Shown here: positions 10,374-19,584 of the stretch, piece after piece
Numbering within the stretch: position 1 is the first letter of the stretch
Layout: every line of letters starts with the position of its first letter
From: Bradyrhizobium sp. ORS 278
Lineage (GTDB): Bacteria > Pseudomonadota > Alphaproteobacteria > Rhizobiales > Xanthobacteraceae
Reading direction: 5' to 3'
NCBI RefSeq assembly: GCF_000026145.1
Contig: NC_009445.1
Location: 1,860,001-1,924,000, forward strand
DNA length: 64,000 nucleotides
Notes under the pieces: model-generated
Database searches by the model: none
What the model was told of the DNA's origin: nothing
The model's input: only the letters and a program-made list of their open reading frames with translations
Translations under genes and position numbers: made by a program

Positions 10374-11451
10374 TTTGCACCTGCCGCGCGGCGAGGACGA
10401 GCTTGAAACGGTAGAGGATCAGGGAGTCGCAGGCGAGCACGTAGAACAGCAGGATGCCCTGGAACACTTTGGTGACATCGAGCGGAATCTTCATCGTGAT
10501 CTGGGCCTGCTCGCCCCCAATGAATGTCAGCGCGAGGAACAGTCCTGCAATTAGTATTCCAACCGGATTGAGCCGTCCGAGAAAGGCGACGATGATGGCG
10601 GTGAAGCCGTAGCCCGGGGAAATGCCCGGTTGCAGATGGCCGATCGGCCCGGCCACCTCGATGATGCCGGCGAGGCCCGCCAGCGCGCCCGAGACGGCGA
10701 AGGTGAGCAGCACCAGCTGATTAGCGTTGAAGCCGCCGAACCGCGCGGCGCGCGGCGCGACGCCGACGACGCGGATCTCGAAGCCCTTGATCGTGCGGTC
10801 GAGCAGCACAAAGGCGGCGGCGACGACTATGAGCGCGATGACGCTGCCGAGATGCAGCCGACCGCCCTCGATCAGCACCGGCACGGTCGCGACCGGATCG
10901 AACTCCGCAGTGGTCGGGAAGTTGAAGCCGGCGGGATCGCGCCACGGACCGCGGACGAGATAGTCGAGCAGGAGGTCGGCGACATAGACCAGCATAAGGC
11001 TGGTGAGGATCTCGCTGGCGCCGAACTTGACGCGGCACAGCGCCGGGATCAGCGCATAGAGCGCGCCGGCCAAGGCGCCGGCGACCAGCATCGCGGGTAG
11101 CACCCAATGCCCGGCCTCGCTCCCCTGCGTGCTCACCGCAATCCAACTACCGGCGACCGCGCCGATCAGGAATTGGCCCTCGGCGCCGATGTTCCAGGCA
11201 TTGGCGAGGTAGCACAGCGACAGGCCGATCGCGATCATGACCAGCGGCGTCGCCTTGACCGCGATCTCCTGCAGCGAATAGCCGTCGGTCAGCGGCGCGA
11301 CGAAGTAGACGCTGAGCGCGGTGATCGGGTTCTTGCCGAGCACGGCGAATAGTACGCTCATGGTGACAAGCGTCAGCCCGATCGCGATCAGCGGCGAGAC
11401 CAGGGCGATGGTCCGCGAGCGCTCGGCACGCTTCTCAAGCACCAGCTGCAT
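10363..11451 (-). CDS. BMP-type ABC transporter permease (nucleoside importer, subunit 1)
   Basis: Permease of 362 residues. It has a first span near residues 17-39, the AFAWNIGAEGQ-type motif (here ANAWNIGAEGQ) typical of the first permease of BMP importers, and several further membrane spans. It overlaps the ATPase gene by 17 bp and the second permease by 11 bp, so all three are tightly coupled. Confidence 0.88.
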   Translation of the reverse strand: MQLVLEKRAERSRTIALVSPLIAIGLTLVTMSVLFAVLGKNPITALSVYFVAPLTDGYSLQEIAVKATPLVMIAIGLSLCYLANAWNIGAEGQFLIGAVAGSWIAVSTQGSEAGHWVLPAMLVAGALAGALYALIPALCRVKFGASEILTSLMLVYVADLLLDYLVRGPWRDPAGFNFPTTAEFDPVATVPVLIEGGRLHLGSVIALIVVAAAFVLLDRTIKGFEIRVVGVAPRAARFGGFNANQLVLLTFAVSGALAGLAGIIEVAGPIGHLQPGISPGYGFTAIIVAFLGRLNPVGILIAGLFLALTFIGGEQAQITMKIPLDVTKVFQGILLFYVLACDSLILYRFKLVLAARQVQSAG

Positions 11452-13003
11452 GCGCGGCCTCCTTCTGGTCGAGACTTGCGCCGCCCATCAAGAGACCAAG
11501 CTTCTCGCGGCTCGCCTCGGCGCGTGGCAGTGCCGCGGAGAGATGGCCGTGGAACATCACGGCGATGCGGTCGGCGATCTCCATCAGTTCGTCCAGATCC
11601 TGGCTCGTGACCAGCACCGCGGCGCCCGCGCTGGCGAGATCGATCAGCGCCTGGCGGATGATCGCGGCCGCGCCGGCGTCGACGCCCCAGGTCGGCTGGT
11701 TGACGATCAGCACCGCCGGCGTGCGCAGGATCTCGCGGCCGACCACGAATTTCTGCAGATTGCCGCCGGACAGGCTCGCGGCTTCCGGATCACGCTTGGC
11801 CTTGCGGACGTCGAAGGTCTCGGTGGTCCGATCCACCGTGCGCAGCGTCGCGGCTGCGTTGATGAAGCCGTGCCGCACCATGTCGCTGGCGGCGTGGCCG
11901 GTCAGCAGCGCATTCTCCGACAGCTTCATGCGTGGCGCGGTGCCGTGCCCCAATCGCTCTTCCGGGACGAACGCGGCGCCCATCTTGCGGCGCTGGGTGA
12001 TCGACAGGTTGCCGCAGGCAAGGCCGTCGATGATGATCGTGCCGGGCTCCTTGACCAGACGCTCGCCCGAGAGCGCGGCGAACAACTCGTCCTGCCCGTT
12101 CCCGGCCACGCCTGCGATGCCCAGGATCTCACCGCCCTTCAACTCGAGTGAGATGTTCTGCAGCCGGACGCCATGCAATTCCGCGGGCGCAAGCGTGAGA
12201 TCATTGACGACGAGGCGAGGCACCGTTGTGCGCCGCTCGGCCGGAGGCTTCACCTCCTTGATCTCCGCGCCGACCATCATGCGCGCCAGCGACGCCGCGG
12301 TCTCGCTCTTCGGATTGCAGGTCGCGACCTTCCTGCCGCCGCGCAGGATGGTGGCGGTGTCGCACAGCCGCTTCACCTCATCGAGCTTGTGGCTGATGTA
12401 GAGGATGGCGCGGCCTTCCGCCTTCAGACGCTCCAGCACCACGAACAGCTGATCGGCTTCCTGCGGCGTGAGCACGGCGGTCGGCTCGTCGAGGATCAGG
12501 AATTTCGGATTCTGCATCAGCGCGCGCACGATCTCGATGCGCTGCCGCTCGCCGACCGACAATTGCCAGACCTCGCGCTTCGGATCGAGCGGCAGGCCAT
12601 AGTCGCGCGCGACGTCGGCGAGTCGCGCCGAGATCGCCTTGAACGGCTCCTTGCCGTCGAGGCCGAGCGCAACATTCTCGGCGACGGTCAGATTGTCGAA
12701 CAGCGAGAAATGCTGGAACACCATGCCGATGCCGAGAGATCGCGCCTCGGCCGGTCCCGACAGCTTGACCGGCGCCCCCTGCCAGCGCAGTTCGCCAGCG
12801 CTCGGCTGCACCAGTCCGTAGATCGTCTTCACCAGGGTCGACTTGCCCGCGCCGTTCTCGCCGAGCAGGGCGTGGATCTCGCGCGGGAAAATCTCGATAT
12901 CGATCGCGTCGTTGGCAAGGAAGTCGCCATAGCGCTTCGTCAATCCGACCGTCTGCAGGAGCGGGTGAGCGTGATGAGGATCGGCAGGGCCGGGACTGAG
13001 CAT
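11435..13003 (-). CDS. BMP-type ABC transporter ATP-binding protein (two fused ATPase domains)
   Basis: Double ABC ATPase of 522 residues. The first domain has Walker A GENGAGKST, signature LSVGERQR and Walker B FLILDEPT. The second has a degenerate Walker A (GVAGNGQ), the signature LSGGNLQK and a Walker B changed to LIVNQPTWG, in which Asn-Gln replaces the Asp-Glu pair. That asymmetry is normal in sugar/nucleoside double ATPases of this group. It is first in the operon ATPase-permease-permease-binding protein. No strong ribosome-binding site precedes ATG 13003, so the exact start is uncertain. Confidence 0.88.
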   Translation of the reverse strand: MLSPGPADPHHAHPLLQTVGLTKRYGDFLANDAIDIEIFPREIHALLGENGAGKSTLVKTIYGLVQPSAGELRWQGAPVKLSGPAEARSLGIGMVFQHFSLFDNLTVAENVALGLDGKEPFKAISARLADVARDYGLPLDPKREVWQLSVGERQRIEIVRALMQNPKFLILDEPTAVLTPQEADQLFVVLERLKAEGRAILYISHKLDEVKRLCDTATILRGGRKVATCNPKSETAASLARMMVGAEIKEVKPPAERRTTVPRLVVNDLTLAPAELHGVRLQNISLELKGGEILGIAGVAGNGQDELFAALSGERLVKEPGTIIIDGLACGNLSITQRRKMGAAFVPEERLGHGTAPRMKLSENALLTGHAASDMVRHGFINAAATLRTVDRTTETFDVRKAKRDPEAASLSGGNLQKFVVGREILRTPAVLIVNQPTWGVDAGAAAIIRQALIDLASAGAAVLVTSQDLDELMEIADRIAVMFHGHLSAALPRAEASREKLGLLMGGASLDQKEAAHAAGA

Positions 13004-13579
13004 CGTGCTGCGTCATGAGCAGTGAATGGAACTGCCTCAATTGTGAGCTAATTTACGGCGGCGCGTAAGAGGCGAAAAGCGTCATCCTCTGCTCAACTCT
13101 TGCTCAATTGGCTCCGAGCGCGTGAACGCACTCGCTCGCCTGAACCTGGTTGTAGATGGCTCGCACTGCAACACCGAGGCCCGCGAGAATGGCGTTTCGA
13201 GATGTGGCACTTTTGCGACAGTTCCTGGAAATCAGCGGAACCGAGCACTCTGCCCGTTGGATGAGCAGCGTCATGCAATGCGTCCGATGACCCCGTCGGC
13301 TGCGGCGGATCGAGCCTGCAAGCGCGCTGCTTCTCATGTCCCGCAGTTCCGAAAAACCTCAATGATGTGAAGTGGCAACAGCGTTTCCACGGCGCGGGGC
13401 GCTGCGCCCGCTCGTCCCCTCGCGGGAAACTCTGCGCGCGCCCGGCCGCGGCAATGGGGCGGAAGCTTGATGAAACTGCGGGCAATGCCTGGAGAAAGTT
13501 GAGGCTTCCAGCGTCCAGGGAACGGCGCAACTGTGCATGCAAGTCGGGAATCGGCGCTTGTTAACTGGGGGTGTTTGAA
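13004..13579. other. Gene-free 576-bp divergent intergenic region
   Basis: The region separates the nucleoside importer operon (minus) and the outer-membrane protein gene (plus). It must hold both promoters. I see short CTCAA repeats around 13034-13112 but no convincing operator, riboswitch or coding frame; overlapping open frames here have no ribosome-binding site or family resemblance. Confidence 0.5.
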
Positions 13580-14701
13580 ATGTCGTTCTACAAGTCCATT
13601 GCGGCTGCCATCGCGCTCGGCGCGGCAGCGCTGACGTCGGTTGGCACAGCCGGCGCGGCTGATCTGCAGGCCAAGGCGATCGCGAAGAAGGCGCCGGCGG
13701 ACCTGCCGTTCTTCCTCGTCGTCGACAACCGCGTCAGCTTCTCCTACATCTTCAATGCCCGCCAGCCTGGCGCCTGGTCCGGCAACGCCGCGGCCGGGTT
13801 CAACGCCAACACCGCGAAGCAGGTGTATTCGTTCACCCACTTCGATGTCTGGGGCTACGGCACCAACTTCTTCACCATCTCGCTGTTCAAGTCGGACCAC
13901 AACGACCCGGCCGGTCCGTGCACGCAGACCGGCGGCATCGTGTCGCCGAACGCCGGGTTCGCCTTCACGCCAGCGAGCTGCGCGGGCGCGACCGAGATCT
14001 ATGGTCTGTTCCGCTCGACCTTCGGCTGGAACCAGATCTTCAACACCAAGGCCTTCACGATGGGCCCGTTGCAGAACATCTCGTTCGAGGTGGGCATGGA
14101 TGCGAACACCGAGAACCGTTACTTCGGCGCCGCGAAGCGTGACGTCGTTGCCGGTCTGCAGTTCGCGTTCAACCTGCCCTACAAGGGCTATTTCAACGTT
14201 GCTCCCTTGATGTACTGGGAGTTCGCCAACCACAACTCGTTCTCGCAGTGCGGCGCCGGCTGGTCGGCTCCCTGTATCGCCGACGGCAACACCTCGTTCA
14301 AGCCGACCTGGGCGGTCGAGACCAACTACTACATGGACCTCGGCTTCCTGCCCGAGAACATGCAGTTCTTCTCGATCTCGGGTCGTGCCGGCTGGTACGG
14401 CAAGAAAGGCACCGACACCGAGCCGCTCCCGGCCAGCGTCGCGAATGGCGTCTATCCGACCAAGATCGAGTTCAACTCGGAGCCGATCCGTCTGACCTTC
14501 GACGCCTCGAAGGCGATTTGGGGTGAGAAGCAGAGCCACATGATCGACGTCTGGGTCGCCTACCGTTACTGGCAGAACAAGTTCGGCCTCGATCACAACA
14601 ACGCGGTCGGCTGCTCCGTCGCCGGAGCCGGCGGCACCCGCGTCAGCACCGGCGCGTGCACCGAGTCCTCCCTGTATTCGGGCGTGACCGTCAAGTTCTG
14701 A
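13580..14701 (+). CDS. Secreted outer-membrane beta-barrel protein, possibly Tsx-like nucleoside channel
   Basis: Protein of 373 residues with a signal peptide ending near Ala-Gly-Ala-Ala (about residue 26) and a terminal Phe in a VTVKF strand, the outer-membrane barrel insertion signal. Aromatic-rich alternating strands fill the mature part, for example FDVWGYGTNFFTISLF and YWEFANHNSF. These recall the Tsx channel family, although I cannot confirm membership by eye. Two Cys pairs (CTQ...PASC and CGAGWSAPC) may form external-loop disulfides. ATG 13580 follows a GGGGG stretch; GTG 13571 is an alternative. The gene is divergent from a BMP-type nucleoside importer, so outer-membrane passage of nucleosides is a reasonable guess. 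Confidence 0.7.
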   Translation: MSFYKSIAAAIALGAAALTSVGTAGAADLQAKAIAKKAPADLPFFLVVDNRVSFSYIFNARQPGAWSGNAAAGFNANTAKQVYSFTHFDVWGYGTNFFTISLFKSDHNDPAGPCTQTGGIVSPNAGFAFTPASCAGATEIYGLFRSTFGWNQIFNTKAFTMGPLQNISFEVGMDANTENRYFGAAKRDVVAGLQFAFNLPYKGYFNVAPLMYWEFANHNSFSQCGAGWSAPCIADGNTSFKPTWAVETNYYMDLGFLPENMQFFSISGRAGWYGKKGTDTEPLPASVANGVYPTKIEFNSEPIRLTFDASKAIWGEKQSHMIDVWVAYRYWQNKFGLDHNNAVGCSVAGAGGTRVSTGACTESSLYSGVTVKF

Positions 14702-14717
14702 TCGATTGAGCACATCG

Positions 14718-14754
14718 AGGCGCCGCAGCTGAGGTTGCGGCGCCTTTTGATTTT
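14718..14754 (+). terminator. Rho-independent terminator after the outer-membrane protein gene
   Basis: A perfect 10-bp stem (AGGCGCCGCA pairing with TGCGGCGCCT, 14718-14727 and 14736-14745) with an 8-nt loop is followed by TTTTGATTTT. It lies 17 bp after the stop codon and just before the convergent deaminase gene. Confidence 0.88.
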
Positions 14755-14762
14755 GCGAGGCT

Positions 14763-15284
14763 TTATTTTTCCCAGACGCCGGCATGCAGCGCAGCCGCCT
14801 CGTCCTCCAGCAGCGGACCCAGCACCTCTGTCGTCCGCTGACCGCTCGCGAACACGTCGCGGCAGGGCAGGTCGAGCGTCGGGTTTTCCGGATGGTTGCC
14901 GGTGAAGTCGCGCAGCCGCCGCTCACTCAAGCCATAGACCACGCGGCCGATCCCGGCCCAGTAGATCGCGCCGGCGCACATCGCGCAGGGCTCGGCCGAC
15001 GAATAGAGCGTCGCGGTCGCTCGGATGTCTGGCGCGATCGATCTGCATGCCTGTGTGGCCACCAGCCGCTCCGCATGCGCCGTGGCGTCGCGGTCGGGCA
15101 TGTAGCCGTTCTCTGCCTCGATCAGCACCCGTCCATCGCCGTCGACCAGGATGGCCGCAAACGGATGATTTCCGTGTGACATCGAGCGGCGTGCAACGGC
15201 GAAGCTTTGGCGCAGGAAGTGGGCGTCACGCGGATGCGCGTCGCCAGAGCCGCTCCCGTCCGTTTGACCCGCGTTGCCTGCCAT
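14763..15284 (-). CDS. CDA-fold nucleobase deaminase, guanine-deaminase-like
   Basis: Zinc deaminase of 173 residues. The zinc/catalytic motifs are HAER (His-Ala-Glu) and PCAMCAG (PCxxC), separated as in the cytidine/guanine/tRNA-adenosine deaminase superfamily. The segment LYSSAEPCAMCAGAIYWAG closely resembles guanine deaminases of the Bacillus GuaD type. Start 15284 is chosen because AAGGGAGC precedes it; the frame is open further upstream. Its neighbours (nucleoside uptake, 8-oxoguanine deaminase, molybdenum hydroxylase) fit guanine to xanthine conversion. A tRNA-adenosine or other purine deaminase cannot be excluded. Confidence 0.75.
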   Translation of the reverse strand: MAGNAGQTDGSGSGDAHPRDAHFLRQSFAVARRSMSHGNHPFAAILVDGDGRVLIEAENGYMPDRDATAHAERLVATQACRSIAPDIRATATLYSSAEPCAMCAGAIYWAGIGRVVYGLSERRLRDFTGNHPENPTLDLPCRDVFASGQRTTEVLGPLLEDEAAALHAGVWEK

Positions 15285-15396
15285 CGCCTTGCTCCCTTGC
15301 GCCTGCGCGATCCTGATCGTTCCCGGGACGCCGCGCAAGGGAACCGGGCCCGCCAGCCGGCGTTGCCCGGCGCATGAACGATCAAGGCGGGGTGTC

Positions 15397-16356
15397 ATGG
15401 CAGCGACCACGGATTCCAGAGTTGCCGTCTATGCTGCCTTGGCCGGCAACCTGCTCGTCGCCTGCACAAAGATCGCGGCGGCGGTCTGGACCGGCAGTTC
15501 GGCGATGATGAGCGAAGCCATCCATTCGGTCGTGGACACCTTCAACGAGCTCCTGCTGCTCTACGGCTTCCACCGCGCGAGCCGTCCGCCCGATCGCGGA
15601 CATCCGCTCGGCCACGGCCGCGAGCTCTACTTCTGGAGCTTCATCGTCGCGCTGCTGCTGTTCGCGCTCGGCGCGGGCGTCTCGCTGTACGAGGGCGTCG
15701 CGCACCTGATGCATCCGGAGCCGATCGAGAATCCGACGGTGAACTACATCGTGCTCGGCCTGTCTTTCGTGTTCGAGGCCGGCTCCTGGTGGGTCGCCGT
15801 GCGGCGCTTTCGCGCGGCGGCGCCGGACCTCTCCACCATCGAGGCGTTCCGGCGCAGCAAGGATCCGCCGGCCTTCATGGTCGTGTTCGAGGACAGCGCG
15901 GCGCTGATCGGAATCATGATCGCAGCCGCCGCGACCGCCGCAGCCGTGGGGTTCGACGAGCCGGCGTGGGATGGCATCGGATCGATCCTGATCGGGCTCT
16001 TGCTCGCGGTGACCTCAATGGTGCTGGCGCGGGAGAGCAAGAGTCTCCTGATCGGGGAGCAAGCGGATCCCGAATTGGCGAGCTCGGTGCTCGAGATTGC
16101 GCGCGCGTCGGAGGCCGTGCTGTCCGCCAATGGTCTGCTGACGGTGCAGCTGTCGCCGCAGCAGGTCGTCGTAGCGCTCAGCGTCGAATTCGCCGACGAT
16201 CTCCGCGCCGATGATATCGAGCGTGCCGTCGTCACAATTGAGACGGAGTTGCGCGGTCGCCATCCCGAGATCGCGGCGCTGTTCGTCAAGCCGCAGACTG
16301 GCGCACGCTATCGGGAGACGCGCGCGCGCCAGTTGCAAGGTTCTGCTCCTGCGTGA
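15397..16356 (+). CDS. Cation diffusion facilitator (CDF) family transporter
   Basis: Divalent-metal/proton antiporter of the inner membrane, 319 residues with about six spans and a cytoplasmic C-terminal domain. The span-2 metal motif is HSVVD in the SEAIHSVVDTFNE stretch. In the span-5 region, where many CDF proteins carry HxxxD, this one has FEDSAALIG. The loop GHPLGHGRELYFWSF is typical of the subgroup. Start ATG 15397 is preceded by AAGGCGGGG. Substrate (Zn, Fe, Co, Mn) cannot be decided by eye. Confidence 0.85.
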   Translation: MAATTDSRVAVYAALAGNLLVACTKIAAAVWTGSSAMMSEAIHSVVDTFNELLLLYGFHRASRPPDRGHPLGHGRELYFWSFIVALLLFALGAGVSLYEGVAHLMHPEPIENPTVNYIVLGLSFVFEAGSWWVAVRRFRAAAPDLSTIEAFRRSKDPPAFMVVFEDSAALIGIMIAAAATAAAVGFDEPAWDGIGSILIGLLLAVTSMVLARESKSLLIGEQADPELASSVLEIARASEAVLSANGLLTVQLSPQQVVVALSVEFADDLRADDIERAVVTIETELRGRHPEIAALFVKPQTGARYRETRARQLQGSAPA

Positions 16357-16363
16357 CGGCGGG

Positions 16364-16603
16364 TCAGCGGTAGGCGACATCGCTGCGGGCCGACGACAGC
16401 CGCACCAGCATGCCGATCTGATAGATCGCCGAGAGCGCCACCAGGATGTAGACGATCCGGGCGATCGGCGATGACGTCGCGGTTTCGGCCGCACCGTTGC
16501 CGAAGATGGCGGTGACGAGATCAAAGTCGAACAGGCCGACGAGGCCCCAGTTCAATCCACCGACGATGACGAGAATGAGCGTGATGATGTTGAGTGCCCG
16601 CAT
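16364..16603 (-). CDS. DUF378 family small membrane protein
   Basis: Protein of 79 residues with two membrane spans. It begins MRALNIITLILVIVGGLNWG, the signature of DUF378, whose function is unknown. It converges on the CDF transporter gene with 7 bp between stops. Confidence 0.8.
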   Translation of the reverse strand: MRALNIITLILVIVGGLNWGLVGLFDFDLVTAIFGNGAAETATSSPIARIVYILVALSAIYQIGMLVRLSSARSDVAYR

Positions 16604-16664
16604 GTGTCTGCTCCTTGGCTAGGGCATCTGATGCGGGGTCAAGGCAGGGGCGGACGTCTCGTTC

Positions 16665-17804
16665 CTATTGCGGTGCCCGCGCGACGAAAGGCGCACTGAC
16701 GAGCACGATGACGAGCAGGGCGGCCAGGATCCAGAAAGATGTCGTGAGGTTCGTCGCCGCGGCAACGAAGCCGATGCCGGCAGGTCCGAGCAGCACGCCC
16801 GAATAGCCTGCAGTCGTTACGGCAGCGACCGCCAGGCCGACCGGCATCGTGCTCTGAGCACCGGCCCTGCGGAACAGCACCGGGACGAGGTTCGACGCGC
16901 CCGCGCCGATCAGCGCGAATCCCGCGATGGCTGCGACGACTGACGGAATGACCAGCAGCACGACGAAGCCTGCGATCGCGATGACGCTGCCCCACAGCAA
17001 GGTGGCGCGGTCGCCGATCCGCGCCACGACGCGGTCGCCGACCAGGCGGCCCGCGGTCATCGCGATCGAGAACATGATGTAGCCGAGCCCGGCCTGCGCA
17101 GCCGGCAGGCGGCCGGAGCCGGTCAGCAGCAGGGCGCTCCAGTCGAGCATGGCGCCTTCGACCAGGAACATGATCGCGGCGAGCGCCGCCAGCAGCAGCA
17201 CTGCGCCATGCGGCAGCACCAGCAGTGGACCTGACTCGGCCGGCTTGCTCGCCATCAGGCGAGGCGCCGCGACGAGCATCGCCGCCACCGCCAGCACGCT
17301 GCAGATCATCGTGCCGAGCAGCGGCGTCACGTCGAAGGCGAGCAGCGCAGTCATGACGCCGGAGCCGGCAAAGCCGCCGATGCTGAATTGCGCGTGGAAG
17401 CCGGACATCAGCGGCCGTTCACCCAGCCGCTCGACCTCGATCGCCTGGATGTTGATAGCCACGTCGAGCGAGCCGAGCGCCGCTCCGAAGGCGAACAGCG
17501 CCACGGCCAGAGCGGCGGGCGTGGACGCGATGGTCAGCAGCGGGAGCAGAAGGCCGAGAGCGAGGCCGCTGACGATGACGACGGGCTTGCTGCCATAGCG
17601 CGCGCTCACGAGACCGGCAGCCAGCATCGAGGCGACCGAGCCGACACCGAGCGACAGCAGCAACAGCCCGAGCGTCGCGTCACCGACGCCGAGCCGCTGC
17701 TTGGCGAACGGCACCAGCGGCGCCCAGCAGGCGATGCCGAAGCCCGCGACGAAGAAAGCCAGGCGTGTCGCGAGCTGCGCCGCGCGATGGTCGGTGAATG
17801 TCAT
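16665..17804 (-). CDS. MFS transporter
   Basis: Twelve-span-type major facilitator of 379 residues. It resembles the compact bacterial MFS group with ARYGSKPVV after span 2 and a repeated half after about residue 200. The start at 17804 (MTFTDHRAAQ) is chosen because the upstream open frame is Arg-rich and not membrane-like. It may exchange a small organic solute; the substrate is not visible. It is divergent from the dgoK-dgoA pair, which makes a sugar-acid substrate conceivable but unproven. Confidence 0.8.
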   Translation of the reverse strand: MTFTDHRAAQLATRLAFFVAGFGIACWAPLVPFAKQRLGVGDATLGLLLLSLGVGSVASMLAAGLVSARYGSKPVVIVSGLALGLLLPLLTIASTPAALAVALFAFGAALGSLDVAINIQAIEVERLGERPLMSGFHAQFSIGGFAGSGVMTALLAFDVTPLLGTMICSVLAVAAMLVAAPRLMASKPAESGPLLVLPHGAVLLLAALAAIMFLVEGAMLDWSALLLTGSGRLPAAQAGLGYIMFSIAMTAGRLVGDRVVARIGDRATLLWGSVIAIAGFVVLLVIPSVVAAIAGFALIGAGASNLVPVLFRRAGAQSTMPVGLAVAAVTTAGYSGVLLGPAGIGFVAAATNLTTSFWILAALLVIVLVSAPFVARAPQ

Positions 17805-17894
17805 GGATGAGGTCCGGCGCCGCGGCGCCCTGCGGTGGGCGAATGGATGAGCGCGACGCCCGAGGGATTGCGAAACCGGACGCCGCAAGACAAT

Positions 17895-17920
17895 GAGGTC
17901 CCGCTTGGAGGTCCCGCTTG
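17895..17920. repeat. Tandem 13-bp direct repeat upstream of dgoK
   Basis: GAGGTCCCGCTTG occurs twice head to tail with no spacer. It lies about 85 bp before the dgoK start in the divergent promoter region shared with the MFS gene. It may be a regulator binding site or a replication-slippage duplication. Confidence 0.5.
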
Positions 17921-18002
17921 TCGGTCGCCTCTATCATGCCTATAGGGCTAGCTCCACCCTTGGTGTGTTCTTGCGATGTCGCAGCAAAGCCGCAGAGGAA
18001 CG

Positions 18003-18944
18003 ATGAGCTCGACAGACATGTCCAAGACGGCCTTCTCCAAGACGGCCTTCGTCGCCGTCGATTGGGGAACCTCGAGCTTCCGCGCCTGGCTGATTGCGGC
18101 CGATGGGACGGAGCTGGCCGAGAGCCGCGGCAGCGAGGGCATGCTGCATTGTGCGACCTCCGGCTTCGCGCCCGTCCTGCACGCTCACCTGGGCCGGCTG
18201 GCCGCGCCGGCGGACGCTCCCGTGCTGGTCTGCGGCATGGCCGGCGCGCGGCAGGGCTGGGTGGAAGCGCCGTATCTGCACACCCCGACCCGGCTGGATG
18301 CGCTGCACGCCGGCGCGATCCGTGTCGACACCGACGGTGACGTCCGGATCCTGCCCGGGCTCGCGCAGGCGCGCGCCGACGCGCCCGACGTGATGCGCGG
18401 CGAGGAAACGCAGCTGCTCGGCGTGACCGAGCCGGATTTCACCGGCATCGTCTGCATTCCCGGCACCCACAGCAAGTGGATCCGGATCGACAACGGTGCC
18501 GTGGTCGCGTTCGCGACCTACATGACGGGCGAGCTGTTCGCGGTGATCTCCGAGCACAGCATCCTGAAGCACGCTATCGAAGCGGGCGCCGCGGCGGCAG
18601 ACGGGAGTGCGTTTCGCGCCGGCCTCGCATCGGCGCTGTCCTCGTCGGCGAGCTTGACCAGCAGCCTGTTCCGGCTGCGCGCCGCGCAGCTGCTCGGCTT
18701 CGGGCAGCGGTCCGAGGGAGCCGCGCATCTCTCGGGACTTCTGATCGGCAGCGAGATCGCCGATGCGCGCATGCGCTTTGGCGGGGATGGTCCGCTGCGG
18801 TTGATCGGAGCGGGCCGGCTCGGCGGCCTCTATCGTGCGGCGCTGGCTGCGAGCGGGTTCGCAGTGAATGATCGCGATGCCGAACTGGCGTCGCGCCGTG
18901 GTCTGATCAAGGCCGCGCGGCAGATCTGGGGAGCGCGTTTCTGA
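18003..18944 (+). CDS. dgoK: 2-dehydro-3-deoxygalactonokinase
   Basis: Sugar kinase that phosphorylates 2-keto-3-deoxygalactonate in the DeLey-Doudoroff galactonate pathway, 313 residues. It begins with the family motif AVDWGTSSFRAWL (nucleotide-binding fold) and contains CIPGTHSKWI with the conserved GTHSKW. ATG 18003 follows GAGGA; 17976 and 18018 are alternatives. The dgoA aldolase gene follows 1 bp after the stop, so the two steps are co-expressed. Confidence 0.9.
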   Translation: MSSTDMSKTAFSKTAFVAVDWGTSSFRAWLIAADGTELAESRGSEGMLHCATSGFAPVLHAHLGRLAAPADAPVLVCGMAGARQGWVEAPYLHTPTRLDALHAGAIRVDTDGDVRILPGLAQARADAPDVMRGEETQLLGVTEPDFTGIVCIPGTHSKWIRIDNGAVVAFATYMTGELFAVISEHSILKHAIEAGAAAADGSAFRAGLASALSSSASLTSSLFRLRAAQLLGFGQRSEGAAHLSGLLIGSEIADARMRFGGDGPLRLIGAGRLGGLYRAALAASGFAVNDRDAELASRRGLIKAARQIWGARF

Positions 18945-18945
18945 C

Positions 18946-19584
18946 ATGACACAGTCCGTTGCCTGGCCCGACGTCAAGCGAGCGCTCGTCGCGATCCTGC
19001 GCGGCATCAAGCCCGATGAGGCCGAGGGAATCGTCGATGTCCTGATCGAAGCGGGCTTCGAGCTGATCGAGGTGCCGCTCAACTCGCCGGATCCGTTTGT
19101 ATCGATCGAGCGCCTCGCCAGGCGTTTCGGCAAGGACTGCCTGATCGGCGCAGGCACGGTGGTCAACGCGCCGGATTGCGTGCGCGTCGCGGAGGCCGGT
19201 GGGCGGCTGATGGTCAGCCCGAATGTCGATGCCGAGGTGCTGGCGACGGCGCAGGCCTATGACATGGTGACGATGCCCGGTGTGTTCACGCCGACCGAAG
19301 CGTTCCTCGCGCTGCGCTGCGGCGCCTCGGCGTTGAAGTATTTTCCTGCCTCGGTGCTCGGTCCATCGGGCATCGCGGCGCAACTCGCCGTGCTGCCGAA
19401 AGGCGTCGTGGTCGGTGCCGTCGGCGGCGTCTCCGACAAGAACCTCGCGTCCTATGTCGCGGCTGGCGTGCGCGCGTTCGGTCTCGGTTCGAGCCTGTAC
19501 AAGCCCGGCATGACGGCGAGCGACGTCAGGGAAACGGCATGGGCCTCCGTCCACGCCTATGACGCGGCCATTGCCGCCGGCTGA
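18946..19584 (+). CDS. dgoA: 2-dehydro-3-deoxy-6-phosphogalactonate aldolase
   Basis: Class I aldolase of the KDPG/KDPGal family, 212 residues. It cleaves the product of DgoK into pyruvate and glyceraldehyde 3-phosphate. The motifs are AILRGI near the N terminus, IEVPLNSP with the general-base Glu, GAGTVV, and the Schiff-base Lys in ALKYFPAS. The galactonate dehydratase and dehydrogenase of the route are not in this window. Confidence 0.9.
   Translation: MTQSVAWPDVKRALVAILRGIKPDEAEGIVDVLIEAGFELIEVPLNSPDPFVSIERLARRFGKDCLIGAGTVVNAPDCVRVAEAGGRLMVSPNVDAEVLATAQAYDMVTMPGVFTPTEAFLALRCGASALKYFPASVLGPSGIAAQLAVLPKGVVVGAVGGVSDKNLASYVAAGVRAFGLGSSLYKPGMTASDVRETAWASVHAYDAAIAAG

Noticed and set aside
7962..10406. 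814-codon plus-strand open frame opposite dppA and the BMP importer genes
   Set aside because: Composition is Arg/His/Asp/Gln-rich without family resemblance; it is the mirror of real high-GC genes on the other strand.
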